A stretch of DNA of 64,000 bases from JADJNW01 sp964517175 (GTDB lineage: Bacteria > Bacteroidota > Bacteroidia > Chitinophagales > Saprospiraceae), in the NCBI GenBank assembly GCA_964517175.1, contig CAZFBU010000002.1, positions 1-64,000 of the forward strand, given 5' to 3'. The notes beneath the pieces are model-generated. The model was given only the letters and a program-made list of their open reading frames with translations. It made no database searches and had not been told where the DNA came from. Positions within the stretch are counted from its first letter, which is position 1; each line of letters starts with the position of its first letter. A program made the position numbers and the translations under genes. Positions 24,401-33,428 of this stretch are shown piece after piece.

Positions 24401-26518
24401 CTACTCTTTCTCTTCTTTTGTGTCCCTGCTTTGTTTCTGCTCTTCGGGGTATTCAATGCGTGCGTGATGTACGGACTTCATCAGTTTTTTGAATTCCTTT
24501 TTACAAACCTCCAGCTCTCTGAAAGTCAGGCGGGAATCTTCCAGCTGGCCGCCGGAAATTTTGCCGGCGATGATTTTTTCGATCATGCCATTGATCTGAT
24601 CTTCGGTTGGGTTTTTCAGGCTTCGGCAAGCCGCCTCGATGCTGTCCGCCATCATCATGATCGCTTCTTCTTTGCTGCGCGGCTTGGGCCCGGGGTAGCG
24701 AAAATCTTCTTCGTCCACCTCCGATTCCTCATTCTCTGCCAGGTGTTTGCGATAAAAATACTCGACCCGCGTGGTGCCGTGGTGCGTCCGGATAAAATCA
24801 ATAATGACATTCGGCAGCCGATGTTTTTTCGCCATTTTCACCCCTTCGGTCACGTGCTCAATGATAACCTTTGCACTCTCCAGCGGTGACAGTTTTTCGT
24901 GCGGACTGTCTCCATTCTGATTTTCAACAAAAAAATCCGGCTTCTTCATCTTCCCAATATCATGATACAATGCGCTGACTTTCACCAGCAACGGATCGGC
25001 CTCGATGCGGCGTGCGGCGGCTTCCGACAGGTTGGCGACCTGCAGGGAATGCTGCAAAGTGCCGGGCGCTTTGATGCCCAACTCGCGCAAGAGCGGTCGA
25101 TTCATATCCGACAGTTCCATCAAAGTGATGTGCGACGTGTAGCCGAATATGCGCTCCAGGAGCGGAATCATCGGGTAAGCCAGCATTGTCAGGAAAGAAT
25201 TGATAAAAATTGCCGTAAAAACCGACCCGTCAATCGATTCGAATGCTCCTTCCTGTATCAATGATAAACCCAAAAATGCCAGCGCATAGGTAAAAAAGAT
25301 GTACAGCATGGATGAGAAAAACCGCGACCAGTCACGGGTATTGATGTCGCTCAACAACACGACGATACCCGCTAATATCTGGATTAATGTAAATTCATAA
25401 CCCAGAGACGACAAGTAACTCGCAATCAGAACAACCGTTATATGTGAAAATATCGCCAATTGATTATCGTAAAACGTTCGGATGACAATAGGCACAATGC
25501 AAAATGGAATCATGTAAGCGGTCAGCACATCCGTACCGGAATTTTCAACTGCATACACCAGATAGCTGTACAAAATAAGCCACATGAGTATAAAAAACAA
25601 CTCTTTGTGTTTGCGAAAAACTTTGTGCGCAAACATAAAAAGGTAAACCGAAAAGATACCGACGATCAGCAGCGTGAGCAAAAAGTAGCCGCTGTAGATC
25701 GTCCAGTAGTTTTTCTGGGTGCTGACATCCTTTTCGTATTGTTGTTCGAGCGATACCAGTTTTTGGTAAATGTCTGCAGTGACGACGTCCCCCCGGGTCA
25801 CGATTGTATCGCCCTGGCGAACCATGCCGCGCGTCGTAGCGATATTAGCCAGCGCACTTTCCAGAAATTTGGCGGTAATGTCCGCATTGAAAAACACATT
25901 TGGAACAATAGCTTCCTCCAGAAGTGGGTAGAGAAAATCCGGCTCCCGAAGATTGCTGTACGGCAGCGAATCCGTTAGCAGGTTCTGGGCCGATTGTACC
26001 GTATAAAAATATTCCAACGTATGCTGAGCGGCATCGCTACCAATGAGGAGGTTAATCACAAAATCCTTGCTCCGCTGCTCGTGTGCCGGTGACAGTTCAA
26101 TGACCCCCCGTTCAAAAATCCTATCCAGAAAACGCTGCCCATACTCGATGTAACGCTCCGGGCGGGAGCGCGCATCCCGAAACTGCGTTTCGTCTTCCAG
26201 CATTTTCAACTGGCTGTAATACGCCTGCTCAAAGCGCCGTTTTTGCGCCCGGGCTACACTGGGGTCCATCTCATAATATGGCGAAAAATCAGCCCGGATT
26301 TGCGCTACGGAAGAATCAATTTCTTCTTGTGCTTTTTGAATGGCAAAATCGAAAGGAGCGACCAGGTCATCGTGACGCCAGGTCCTTCCTCGTTCATATT
26401 GATATTTGAACTGCAAACTGGCCGGAAACAAAATACTGATGAATCCGATGACACTCAGTATCATCAAATACCGCATCAGATTAGGCAGTTGTAATTTGAA
26501 ATTCGTCCACATACTCAT
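24401..26518 (-). CDS. pgpH: 7TM-HD family c-di-AMP phosphodiesterase PgpH
   Basis: Membrane phosphohydrolase of about 705 residues that in studied relatives hydrolyses c-di-AMP. Layout: an N-terminal transmembrane helix, an extracytoplasmic 7TMR-HDED-type region (about 45-260), a block of seven transmembrane helices (about 265-470), then the cytoplasmic HD domain with ELGIKAPGTLQHSLQVANL, metal-binding HD in LYHDIGKMKKPDFF (about 519) and THHGTTRVEYFY. The start MSMWTNFKL at 26518 is preferred to the upstream ATG at 26536. The sequence immediately upstream is an assembly gap, so the promoter cannot be seen. Confidence 0.9.
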   Translation of the reverse strand: MSMWTNFKLQLPNLMRYLMILSVIGFISILFPASLQFKYQYERGRTWRHDDLVAPFDFAIQKAQEEIDSSVAQIRADFSPYYEMDPSVARAQKRRFEQAYYSQLKMLEDETQFRDARSRPERYIEYGQRFLDRIFERGVIELSPAHEQRSKDFVINLLIGSDAAQHTLEYFYTVQSAQNLLTDSLPYSNLREPDFLYPLLEEAIVPNVFFNADITAKFLESALANIATTRGMVRQGDTIVTRGDVVTADIYQKLVSLEQQYEKDVSTQKNYWTIYSGYFLLTLLIVGIFSVYLFMFAHKVFRKHKELFFILMWLILYSYLVYAVENSGTDVLTAYMIPFCIVPIVIRTFYDNQLAIFSHITVVLIASYLSSLGYEFTLIQILAGIVVLLSDINTRDWSRFFSSMLYIFFTYALAFLGLSLIQEGAFESIDGSVFTAIFINSFLTMLAYPMIPLLERIFGYTSHITLMELSDMNRPLLRELGIKAPGTLQHSLQVANLSEAAARRIEADPLLVKVSALYHDIGKMKKPDFFVENQNGDSPHEKLSPLESAKVIIEHVTEGVKMAKKHRLPNVIIDFIRTHHGTTRVEYFYRKHLAENEESEVDEEDFRYPGPKPRSKEEAIMMMADSIEAACRSLKNPTEDQINGMIEKIIAGKISGGQLEDSRLTFRELEVCKKEFKKLMKSVHHARIEYPEEQKQSRDTKEEKE

Positions 26519-26540
26519 AATGCCAAATATACACAATAAC

Positions 26541-26640
26541 NNNNNNNNNNNNNNNNNNNNNNNNNNNNNNNNNNNNNNNNNNNNNNNNNNNNNNNNNNNN
26601 NNNNNNNNNNNNNNNNNNNNNNNNNNNNNNNNNNNNNNNN
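26541..26640. other. assembly gap (100 N)
   Basis: Placeholder between the start of pgpH and the end of the ABC ATPase gene. It may hide regulatory sequence or a small gene. Confidence 0.99.
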
Positions 26641-26689
26641 GAAAGAGGCTTCATGATTGAAAAAGATAAAATATTTTGCTTAAAGCATG

Positions 26690-27394
26690 TCAATTCGCAG
26701 TGGCGGCTCGTTCATTCTGCACGTCGCTCTCGACCAAACCATCGCGCAGGCGCACCACGCGATGCGCATATTCGGCGATATCCGGTTCGTGCGTCACCAG
26801 AATAATCGTATTGCCGCGGCGGTGCAATTCATCAAGAATATCCATAATTTCCACCGACGTTTTGGAGTCGAGATTACCCGTTGGCTCATCCGCCAGAATA
26901 ATCGAAGGGCTATTAACCAAAGCCCTGGCGATAGCCACCCGCTGGCGCTGTCCACCGGATAATTCGTTTGGTTTGTGATCCACGCGATCACCCAAACCCA
27001 CGGATTCCAGCACCTCCCGCGCGCGTTCCAGTCGGGCTGTCCGGCTTACGCCACCATATACCATTGGCAGGGCTACATTCTCCAGCGCAGAAAGCCTGGG
27101 CAACAGGTTGAAAGTTTGAAAAACGAAGCCAATTTCTTTATTGCGCACCTCCGCCAGTTCGCTGTCAGTCATGGTACTCACGTCGATGCTATTCAGAAAA
27201 TACTGCCCACCGGTTGGCGTATCCAGGCAGCCCAGAAGGTTCATCAGCGTGGACTTGCCCGAGCCGGAAGGTCCCATCAGGGCTACGTACTCATTTTTGA
27301 AAATATCGAGCGTGACCGATTGCAATGCATGCACTTTCGTCGTACCCATGATGTAGGTTTTCTTCAGATCCTTAACCGATAGAATTGGCTCCAT
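26690..27394 (-). CDS. LolD/MacB-type ABC transporter ATPase
   Basis: 234-residue ATPase subunit of a MacB/LolCDE-like exporter (lipoprotein release or efflux). Walker A GPSGSGKSTLMNLLGCLD, Q-loop FVFQTFNLLPRLSALENVALP, signature LSGGQRQRVAIARAL, Walker B IILADEPTGNLDS and the His switch LVTHEPDIA are all intact. The GCLDxPTxG and NLLPxLxAxENVxLP blocks are typical of this subfamily. No partner permease is adjacent. gatC lies 16 bases upstream on the same strand. Confidence 0.9.
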   Translation of the reverse strand: MEPILSVKDLKKTYIMGTTKVHALQSVTLDIFKNEYVALMGPSGSGKSTLMNLLGCLDTPTGGQYFLNSIDVSTMTDSELAEVRNKEIGFVFQTFNLLPRLSALENVALPMVYGGVSRTARLERAREVLESVGLGDRVDHKPNELSGGQRQRVAIARALVNSPSIILADEPTGNLDSKTSVEIMDILDELHRRGNTIILVTHEPDIAEYAHRVVRLRDGLVESDVQNERAATAN

Positions 27395-27410
27395 AATTGT
27401 TGATTGTTTT

Positions 27411-27704
27411 TTACTTTAAATCAATGACTTTGGGCACGCGGAAATAAACGCCGTCACTTTTGGGTGCATTGCGCAGCGCTGCTTCGCGACTCACCTGGTC
27501 GTCGATCTCGTCTGTACGCAATTCGTTGGCTTCTTCGTTGACATATACCAGCGGCTTTACGCCGGTTGTATCCAGTTTTTCCATCTTTTCGACCATCGCC
27601 AGGATATTGTTCAGATCATTTAGCAGAGACGCTTTCTCATTTGATGATAGTTCCAGTCGTGCCAAATGTTCCAGCCGTGAAATTAGTTGTTCATCTATCT
27701 TCAT
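27411..27704 (-). CDS. gatC: Asp/Glu-tRNA amidotransferase subunit C
   Basis: 97-residue belt-like subunit stabilising GatA-GatB in the transamidation route to Gln-tRNA(Gln)/Asn-tRNA(Asn). Family pattern: LISRLEHLARLELSSNEKA at the N-terminus, LNNILAMVEKMEKLDTTGV in the middle, and the C-terminal LRTDEIDDQVSREAALRNAP ... GVYFRVPKVI. gatA and gatB are elsewhere. Confidence 0.94.
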   Translation of the reverse strand: MKIDEQLISRLEHLARLELSSNEKASLLNDLNNILAMVEKMEKLDTTGVKPLVYVNEEANELRTDEIDDQVSREAALRNAPKSDGVYFRVPKVIDLK

Positions 27705-27782
27705 AGCAAATATTTAGATGTTTGACCGTTTTTTATCGGCGAATGCATTTTATTGCTTCCAATATTCCGAAATCAATCTGCA

Positions 27783-27826
27783 CGCAAAAACCATAGCCCC
27801 AAGCTGATGATGCAGCTCAGGGCTAT
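27783..27826 (-). terminator. intrinsic terminator of the M23 peptidase gene
   Basis: ATAGCCC (27793-27799) pairs with GGGCTAT (27820-27826) and, across a 2x2 internal loop, AGCTG with CAGCT; on the minus strand the stem is followed by GGTTTTTG. Confidence 0.6.
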
Positions 27827-27853
27827 AAAGTTGGATCGATTGGATTTTTTTCT

Positions 27854-29197
27854 TTACGGGTTTGTTTCCGAAGCCATTGCCACAAATTCTGCTGTTTCGA
27901 GCTTTGCCAGATAACCGTCCCGAATCTCGCTGAAGCGCGGCATTTCCGATTCGGGTAAGGGCTCCGGATTCGGGAACTCCAGCTTCAGGTGATTGATTTG
28001 CTGACCATTTTTCCAGAACCGGAAGCACACGTGTGGCCCCGTTGCCAGTCCGGTAGAACCTACGTATCCAATTACATCTCCCTGATTGACGTACACGCCC
28101 GGACGAATGCCTTTCGCAAACTTCTGCATGTGCAGATATTGCGTTTCGTAGGTCTTGTCGTGCCGGATTTTCACATAATTGCCATTGCCATTGGTGTAGG
28201 AGGCCTGCGTAACGACCCCATCTCCTACCGCCAGGATCGGCGTGCCATAAGGCGCAGCGTAATCCGTACCGTAATGCGGTCGGCGGCGCTTCAAAATCGG
28301 GTGGAAGCGATTGAGGTTGTAATAGGAAGAAATACGCGAATATTTCACCGGCGCTTTGAGGAATGCCCCCTTCATCGGATGACCTTCCAGGTCGTAATAA
28401 CCTTTGATTTTTCCGTCCTCGCTTTCGTAATAAATGGCGTAAAATTCTTTGCTCGTATTTTTGTAATAAGCCGCATGCACTTTACCAATACCGGCGAATT
28501 CACCTTCGACAAGGTTCTGGTCATACACCAGCTTAAACTGATCATTCTTCTGCAAGTGATGAAAATCCACTGCCCACTGCAGCGCGCCCTCCATCTTATC
28601 CGCCAGTTCAAAGCTCATTCCTGCATCCGTCATCGCCTGCCAGAGGGAAGACTGAATCTCGCCGGCAGCAGCCAGTACCTCGGTTGTCACCGGGCGCTCC
28701 ACGCGCTCCACTTTGAGGTCATCTTTCAGATGGAAAACGACATATTCGTAAATATTAGGCTCATAGACGAAATAATCAGCGCGCTGGGTGCTGTCTCTGC
28801 TCAGGAAGCTGTAAGATTGACCGATGCGAAGGGAATTCACATTGAAAACATCTTTTGCATTCGCTACTATTTGCTCGATCGATGGATAATCAACCTGCTG
28901 GGAGAGCAGCAAATCCGCCAGGAATTGTCCAGTTCTGATTTCTCCTTCGATGACCTGAAAAGTGTCGATGGCAAAGCCGTACTTCAGGGTCGGGATCGTG
29001 ATGGGGAAAGCGCCGAGCTCTATTTCCGCCGCATTGGATGCGGAAGCCCGGAGGTGATCGGTGGTGCTGGCATTCCAGTACAAAAGCCCGCCAAAGGCGA
29101 TAGCTGAGATACCAATTGTACTTACGCTGAATGTTTTTGATCGAAATAGTCGTCCTAATTGCTTTCTGAGTTGGCTAAACGATTCTGTCAAGTCCAC
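27854..29197 (-). CDS. M23/LytM-family cell-wall endopeptidase
   Basis: 447-residue membrane-anchored metallopeptidase that cuts peptidoglycan cross-links. One transmembrane helix at about 26-43; an OapA/LysM-like region (residues about 75-160); then the M23 domain. Zinc ligands are visible in RRRPHYGTDYAAPYG (HxxxD, about 318-325) and in GLATGPHVCFRFWKNG; the third ligand region is YETQYLHMQKF. The N-terminal layout resembles MepM-type enzymes. TATATTTG on the minus strand at 29353-29360 is a candidate -7 box, giving a leader of about 150 bases; the 297-base spacer upstream holds nothing else I can support. Confidence 0.9.
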   Translation of the reverse strand: MDLTESFSQLRKQLGRLFRSKTFSVSTIGISAIAFGGLLYWNASTTDHLRASASNAAEIELGAFPITIPTLKYGFAIDTFQVIEGEIRTGQFLADLLLSQQVDYPSIEQIVANAKDVFNVNSLRIGQSYSFLSRDSTQRADYFVYEPNIYEYVVFHLKDDLKVERVERPVTTEVLAAAGEIQSSLWQAMTDAGMSFELADKMEGALQWAVDFHHLQKNDQFKLVYDQNLVEGEFAGIGKVHAAYYKNTSKEFYAIYYESEDGKIKGYYDLEGHPMKGAFLKAPVKYSRISSYYNLNRFHPILKRRRPHYGTDYAAPYGTPILAVGDGVVTQASYTNGNGNYVKIRHDKTYETQYLHMQKFAKGIRPGVYVNQGDVIGYVGSTGLATGPHVCFRFWKNGQQINHLKLEFPNPEPLPESEMPRFSEIRDGYLAKLETAEFVAMASETNP

Positions 29198-29494
29198 AGT
29201 TTTTCAAATTTGAATTAACAATCAGCGCCAAAATCCAGGAGAACCGCGTTTTCAAAATAATGGATGTGTGCATATTGTCAAAATAATGATTATGGCGCTC
29301 ATACCTCGATGTTCAAGGGACTGAAAATGGTGTGTAGCGACTCTCATGTTGGCAAATATAGAATTCACTTTCATTTTCACCTAACGATTTTAGTTAAAAA
29401 ACGCCATTTTGTAGAAATGTGGAAAACTTTCCTCCCCAATGAAGCCCTGTTTTTGCTGAGTTTCGATAAAAATGCGTTCAACATTAAAAATATT

Positions 29495-30355
29495 TCAGGG
29501 AATCGACACCCTATCTACTTTTGCTTCAATGACCGCCTGCAGGCTTGCGGGCAAATTAGAAAATAAATCCAGCCCGGTAGCTGCCTCAATTTCATTGACC
29601 GAAACGCGATAGTTTTGCCAGGGCGTGCCGCCGATATTGTTCTGATTTTTGGTGTCAATCGCAATAATGCGGGTGTTTTCATCAATGCGATTCAGGTCAT
29701 CCTCTCCTTTTGGCAGCACCAGGATAACCTTCCAGACGTTGGCAGGCACGGTCACCTTTCCGTTGGCGATGGTTTCCCGGTAGCCTTTGATACTGGTACC
29801 ACCCGCGCCATAATTGCCGGAAATAAGGTACAACTCATTGCCTTCATCCACCAGGCGTCGGCAGTAATCCTCCAGTCTTTTCCACAGTCCCTGATTGTGA
29901 TTGGGCGGTTGCGGAAAAATATTAATCATGTAAAAAGTGGAGCTATTGTCCGTTGCCGTCAGCGTGCGGTCGGCGGAAGGGCAAATATGCCCCCGGTCAA
30001 ATCCATAGAGATTGAATTCATAGTCGGAGGCGTTCACGCGCTCCCAGTCCGGCGGCAGTTCTTCATAAGCCCGAAAGTTATTCTGCCGATCCACACTGCC
30101 CAGCCAGTCATCACTCACGTGCCAGCTCACCCAGTTGGCAATGCCCCGGCTCCGGCTGTAAGAAAGTGCATACTGCGGCAATACGATCAAATAATCATCT
30201 TCGTTGGCTGCGTCGTGTGTTGCATTGCCGGGGTTTCCCAACAACAAAGCCAATTCCTCCCGTTCTACTGCTGGCCGTAGCGCTCCGCCGGGCGCAGAGC
30301 AGGCAGTAAACAACAGAAAGCTTGAGAGTACCCAAAGTAACGTTCTTGTGTTCAT
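29495..30355 (-). CDS. DNA/RNA non-specific endonuclease lipoprotein (NucA/NUC1 family)
   Basis: Secreted or outer-membrane-anchored nuclease, 286 residues. Lipoprotein signal LLWVLSSFLLFTACSAP. The beta-beta-alpha-metal motif is intact: YGFDRGHICPSADRT carries the DRGH catalytic His, and MINIFPQPPNHNQGLW carries the metal-binding Asn. It degrades single- and double-stranded nucleic acid in studied relatives, so a nutrient or defence role outside the cytoplasm is likely. TATTTTTG on the minus strand at 30379-30386 is an exact -7 box about 25 bases before the ATG. Confidence 0.92.
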   Translation of the reverse strand: MNTRTLLWVLSSFLLFTACSAPGGALRPAVEREELALLLGNPGNATHDAANEDDYLIVLPQYALSYSRSRGIANWVSWHVSDDWLGSVDRQNNFRAYEELPPDWERVNASDYEFNLYGFDRGHICPSADRTLTATDNSSTFYMINIFPQPPNHNQGLWKRLEDYCRRLVDEGNELYLISGNYGAGGTSIKGYRETIANGKVTVPANVWKVILVLPKGEDDLNRIDENTRIIAIDTKNQNNIGGTPWQNYRVSVNEIEAATGLDLFSNLPASLQAVIEAKVDRVSIP

Positions 30356-30468
30356 CCAGATTGGTTTAGGTATTTTGGCAAAAATAAATACAATTTTGAA
30401 ATATATTGGTCTTTAACCTTACAATGCAGCATTCCGGCACAATCAACCACAAAACCGCGAAATAATTT

Positions 30469-30476
30469 TACCTTTG
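30469..30476 (+). promoter_or_regulatory. -7 box of purM promoter
   Basis: TACCTTTG, exact consensus, 20 bases before the purM ATG. No TTTG at the -33 distance. Confidence 0.45.
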
Positions 30477-30495
30477 CATCTAAAAGCACAACAAC

Positions 30496-31668
30496 ATGTC
30501 GGATCAATATAAATACGATAAGCGGGGTGTTTCTGCTACCAAAGATGAAGTGCACGCCGCCATCAAGCATCTGGATAAAGGCTTGTATCCCAAAGCTTTT
30601 TGCAAAATCCTACCGGATATTGTCGCCGGAGATGAAGCCTTTTGCAACATCATGCACGCCGATACTGCCGGCACCAAAACCAGCCTGGCGTACCTCTTCT
30701 GGCGCGAAACGGGTGACCTGAGCGTCTGGGCGGGCATTGCACAGGATGCGATTGTGATGAACCTCGACGATATGGCTTGCGTGGGCTGCGTGGATCAGAT
30801 CGTTTTATCTTCGACCATCGGTCGCAATAAAAACCTCATCCCGGGCGACGTCATCCGCACGATTATCAATGCCACGACTGATTTTATTGCCAAAATGCAG
30901 GCATTCGACGTGAACGTCATCCTCGCCGGCGGCGAAACCGCAGATGTCGGCGACATCGTCCGCACCATCGACGTCGGCTACACCACTTTCGCGCGCATGC
31001 CCCGGGCGAAGGTGCTGGAAAATCACATCCAACCGGGCGATGTGATCGTCGGTTTGGCTTCCTTCGGGCAGGCTTCTTACGAAAATTCCTACAACGGCGG
31101 CATGGGCAGCAATGGGTTGACTTCTGCCCGCCACGATGTGCTGAGCAAGCTCTACGCAGAGAAATACCCCGACAGCTTCGATCCGAATACCCCGAATGAA
31201 GTCGTTTACACCGGCTCGCGCCAACTGACCGAGAAGGTAAAAATTGCAGACAACGAAATCGAAATCGGCAAGCTCATCCTCTCGCCTACGCGCACGTACC
31301 TGCCGGTGATCAAGCGTCTGCTCGACGAGTTGCGCGACGACCTGCACGGCATCATCCATTGCACGGGCGGCGGACAAACTAAAGTGCAGAAGTTTATCGA
31401 AAATGTGCGGGTGGTCAAGAACAATCTCTTTCCCATTCCATTTTTATTTGAAATGATCCAGAAGGAATCAAAAACGAACTGGGGAGAAATGTATCAGGTC
31501 TTCAACATGGGGCATCGCCTGGAAGTATATCTGCCGGAAAGCGCCGCGCAGCGCGTGATTGAAATTGCACATGCGTTTGATATTCCCGCTCAGGTAGTCG
31601 GCTACGTGGAAGCGGCAACCGGTGCACAGGTACGGATTGAAAGCCCCTATGGAACGTTTGAGTATTGA
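30496..31668 (+). CDS. purM: phosphoribosylformylglycinamidine cyclo-ligase (AIR synthase)
   Basis: Closes the imidazole ring in de novo purine synthesis. The 390-residue protein is the long Bacteroidota form. Landmarks: SDQYKYDKRGVSATKDEVH at the N-terminus, ADTAGTKTSLAYLFWRETG, DDMACVGCVDQIVLSSTIGRN, the glycine-rich VILAGGETADVGDIVRTID, and the C-terminal TGGGQTKVQKFIENVRVVK block. Divergent from the nuclease gene. It is followed by a short palindrome and nth. Confidence 0.9.
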   Translation: MSDQYKYDKRGVSATKDEVHAAIKHLDKGLYPKAFCKILPDIVAGDEAFCNIMHADTAGTKTSLAYLFWRETGDLSVWAGIAQDAIVMNLDDMACVGCVDQIVLSSTIGRNKNLIPGDVIRTIINATTDFIAKMQAFDVNVILAGGETADVGDIVRTIDVGYTTFARMPRAKVLENHIQPGDVIVGLASFGQASYENSYNGGMGSNGLTSARHDVLSKLYAEKYPDSFDPNTPNEVVYTGSRQLTEKVKIADNEIEIGKLILSPTRTYLPVIKRLLDELRDDLHGIIHCTGGGQTKVQKFIENVRVVKNNLFPIPFLFEMIQKESKTNWGEMYQVFNMGHRLEVYLPESAAQRVIEIAHAFDIPAQVVGYVEAATGAQVRIESPYGTFEY

Positions 31669-31685
31669 AATACTTGGGATACTTG

Positions 31686-31700
31686 TCCGCCCGAGGCGGA
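31686..31700. repeat. short palindrome (REP-like)
   Basis: TCCGCC-CGA-GGCGGA in the purM-nth spacer, preceded by ACTTG. Related TCCGCC/GGACGGA palindromes occur at 57750-57766, and a different GC palindrome at 51586-51617. It may be a dispersed REP-type element. Confidence 0.4.
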
Positions 31701-31757
31701 TAAACTGACAAACAGCGAACCGCGAAATGCAAACAGCAAAATGCGAAAACCTAAAAA

Positions 31758-32426
31758 ATGACGAAAAAAGAGAAAGCGGCGGAGATTTCGAAGATTCTGG
31801 AAGATTTATACCCGGAAACCCCCATTCCACTGTCGCATCAGGATTCTTACACGCTCCTGGTGGCAGTATTGCTTTCGGCGCAATGCACGGACGAGCGCGT
31901 CAACCAGGTGACTCCAGCTCTGTTTGAACGGGCAAACAACCCATTCGACATGACAAAGGTGGACGTTTCGGAAATCGAAAACATCATCCGCCCCTGTGGC
32001 TTGGCGCCCCGCAAATCCAAAGCAATCAAAGGCTTATCCGAAATACTAATCGAAAATTATCAAGGTGAAGTGCCGAAAACATTTGCAGCCCTGGAAGCCT
32101 TGCCCGGCGTCGGTCACAAAACCGCTTCCGTCGTGATGAGCCAGGGTTTTGGCTACCCTGCTTTTCCGGTCGATACGCATATTCACCGGCTCGCATATCG
32201 CTGGGGACTAAGCACCGGCAAAAGCGTTGAAAAAACGGAAGCCGACTTGAAGCGCGTTTTTCCCAAAGAAAGCTGGAACAAACTGCATTTGCAAATCATT
32301 TTTTTTGGTCGGGAGTACTGCCCGGCACGCGGTCATAATCCCTACGAATGTCCGATTTGCAGCAAACACGGTCGTAGAACTGTGTTTCACGAATTTGATA
32401 AAATGATCGCAAAAAAAAAAGCTTGA
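31758..32426 (+). CDS. nth: endonuclease III with incomplete Fe-S cluster motif
   Basis: Bifunctional DNA glycosylase/AP lyase of base excision repair, 222 residues. The helix-hairpin-helix with the catalytic Lys is LEALPGVGHKTASVVMSQ; the catalytic Asp is in FPVDTHIHRLAYRWGL. The C-terminal cluster loop normally has four Cys (C-x6-C-x2-C-x5-C). Here only three are visible (YCPARGHNPYECPICSKHG) with altered spacing, so a standard [4Fe-4S] cluster is doubtful. The enzyme core is intact. Confidence 0.93.
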   Translation: MTKKEKAAEISKILEDLYPETPIPLSHQDSYTLLVAVLLSAQCTDERVNQVTPALFERANNPFDMTKVDVSEIENIIRPCGLAPRKSKAIKGLSEILIENYQGEVPKTFAALEALPGVGHKTASVVMSQGFGYPAFPVDTHIHRLAYRWGLSTGKSVEKTEADLKRVFPKESWNKLHLQIIFFGREYCPARGHNPYECPICSKHGRRTVFHEFDKMIAKKKA

Positions 32427-32616
32427 GTGTTCAGTTATGACTAAAGTTGCCGACACAAAAAAAAGCTATTCCGATGCGCGCAAGGCAGCCAAGTTTAATT
32501 GCATTTTTTGAATAATTGATCCTGCTTTTACAGAAATACTTTTGTTATGTAAACAATCCGCCTGCCTTGCCGTTATGCCTCTGATATTTGCATTGGTAAA
32601 CCAAAATCCTTTCTCA

Positions 32617-33153
32617 ATGAAACGATTCACCTCCTTTTTGCTGCTAGCGGCGCTTTTTTTAAGTGCCTGTGGCAATTCCGGTAACTCCGGCGAAAATTAC
32701 GAAGAAGAAACTGTAGAAGAAGCACCTGTCGAAGAAGCAAAGCCCGATATCGTTGGACTGGCAAGCGGCGCTGAAAACCTCTCCACGCTGGTGGCAGCCG
32801 TTCAAGCTGCCGGTCTGGTAGAAACATTACAAAGCGACGGACCGTTCACGGTTTTTGCACCAACGAACGATGCATTCGCAGCACTACCGGCGGGTACGCT
32901 GGACGAACTGCTCAAGCCGGAAAATAAAGATCAGCTTGCAGCTATTCTGACCTATCACGTCGTACCGGGTATCGTCCGTTCCACTGACTTGGAAAATGGC
33001 ATGACGGCGGCTACCGCAAACGGCGCAAACATCACGGTCAGCCTGGACGGCGGCGCTATGATCAATGATGCCAATGTAACCACTGCTGACGTGGAAGCTT
33101 CTAACGGCGTGGTACACATTATTGACAAAGTTATTTTACCTCCGTCTGAATAA
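32617..33153 (+). CDS. fasciclin-domain lipoprotein
   Basis: 178 residues: lipoprotein signal MKRFTSFLLLAALFLSACGN (lipobox LSAC), an acidic Glu/Val linker (EEETVEEAPVEEAKP), then one fasciclin (FAS1) domain with both hallmark blocks: DGPFTVFAPTNDAFAALPAG (H1) and ASNGVVHIIDKVILPP (H2), and the LTYHVVPG segment. FAS1 domains mediate adhesion at the cell surface. I chose the ATG at 32617 for the signal peptide; the open frame extends upstream without it. A terminator follows. Confidence 0.9.
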   Translation: MKRFTSFLLLAALFLSACGNSGNSGENYEEETVEEAPVEEAKPDIVGLASGAENLSTLVAAVQAAGLVETLQSDGPFTVFAPTNDAFAALPAGTLDELLKPENKDQLAAILTYHVVPGIVRSTDLENGMTAATANGANITVSLDGGAMINDANVTTADVEASNGVVHIIDKVILPPSE

Positions 33154-33181
33154 TTAATTCCTCTTATAAAAATTTTATACA

Positions 33182-33218
33182 GGGGCTTGTGCTGATTTCG
33201 GCATGAGCCTTTTTTTTG
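33182..33218 (+). terminator. intrinsic terminator of fasciclin gene
   Basis: GGGGCTTGTGC pairs with GCATGAGCCTT (with G-U pairs valid on the plus strand), loop TGATTTCG, then a run of eight T. Confidence 0.75.
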
Positions 33219-33227
33219 CGGTGTGGC

Positions 33228-33271
33228 GGTCAGGATTTGCAAAATCTCAAAGATTTTGTAAATATCTGACC
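33228..33271. repeat. long palindromic intergenic element
   Basis: Inverted repeat with arms of about 20 bases: GGTCAGGATTTGCAAAATCT and AGATTTTG-T-AAAT-A-TCTGACC, a 3-base loop and only one mismatch plus one extra base. It resembles dispersed hairpin elements seen in Bacteroidota genomes; it lies after the terminator, so it is not needed for termination. Confidence 0.6.
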
Positions 33272-33307
33272 AGCGAAGTCTGCGGCGTAGCCTAAAATCA
33301 TAATCAA

Positions 33308-33335
33308 TCATCCCGATCATATCCCATAGGGATGA
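33308..33335. repeat. short inverted repeat
   Basis: TCATCCC (33308-33314) and GGGATGA (33329-33335) with a 14-base spacer, in the same intergenic stretch as the longer palindrome and upstream of the methyltransferase gene. Confidence 0.4.
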
Positions 33336-33428
33336 CTATGTCAAGCATCAGGGTACCATACCCAATCAAACAAAATCCGGTTTCGGGATGTATTTTTCTC
33401 GTAACATTGCCAATCGAAAAACAAGCAC

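Noticed and set aside
27989..29107. Open frame of 372 codons on the plus strand
   Set aside because: Shadow of the M23 peptidase gene; low-quality composition with no motif.
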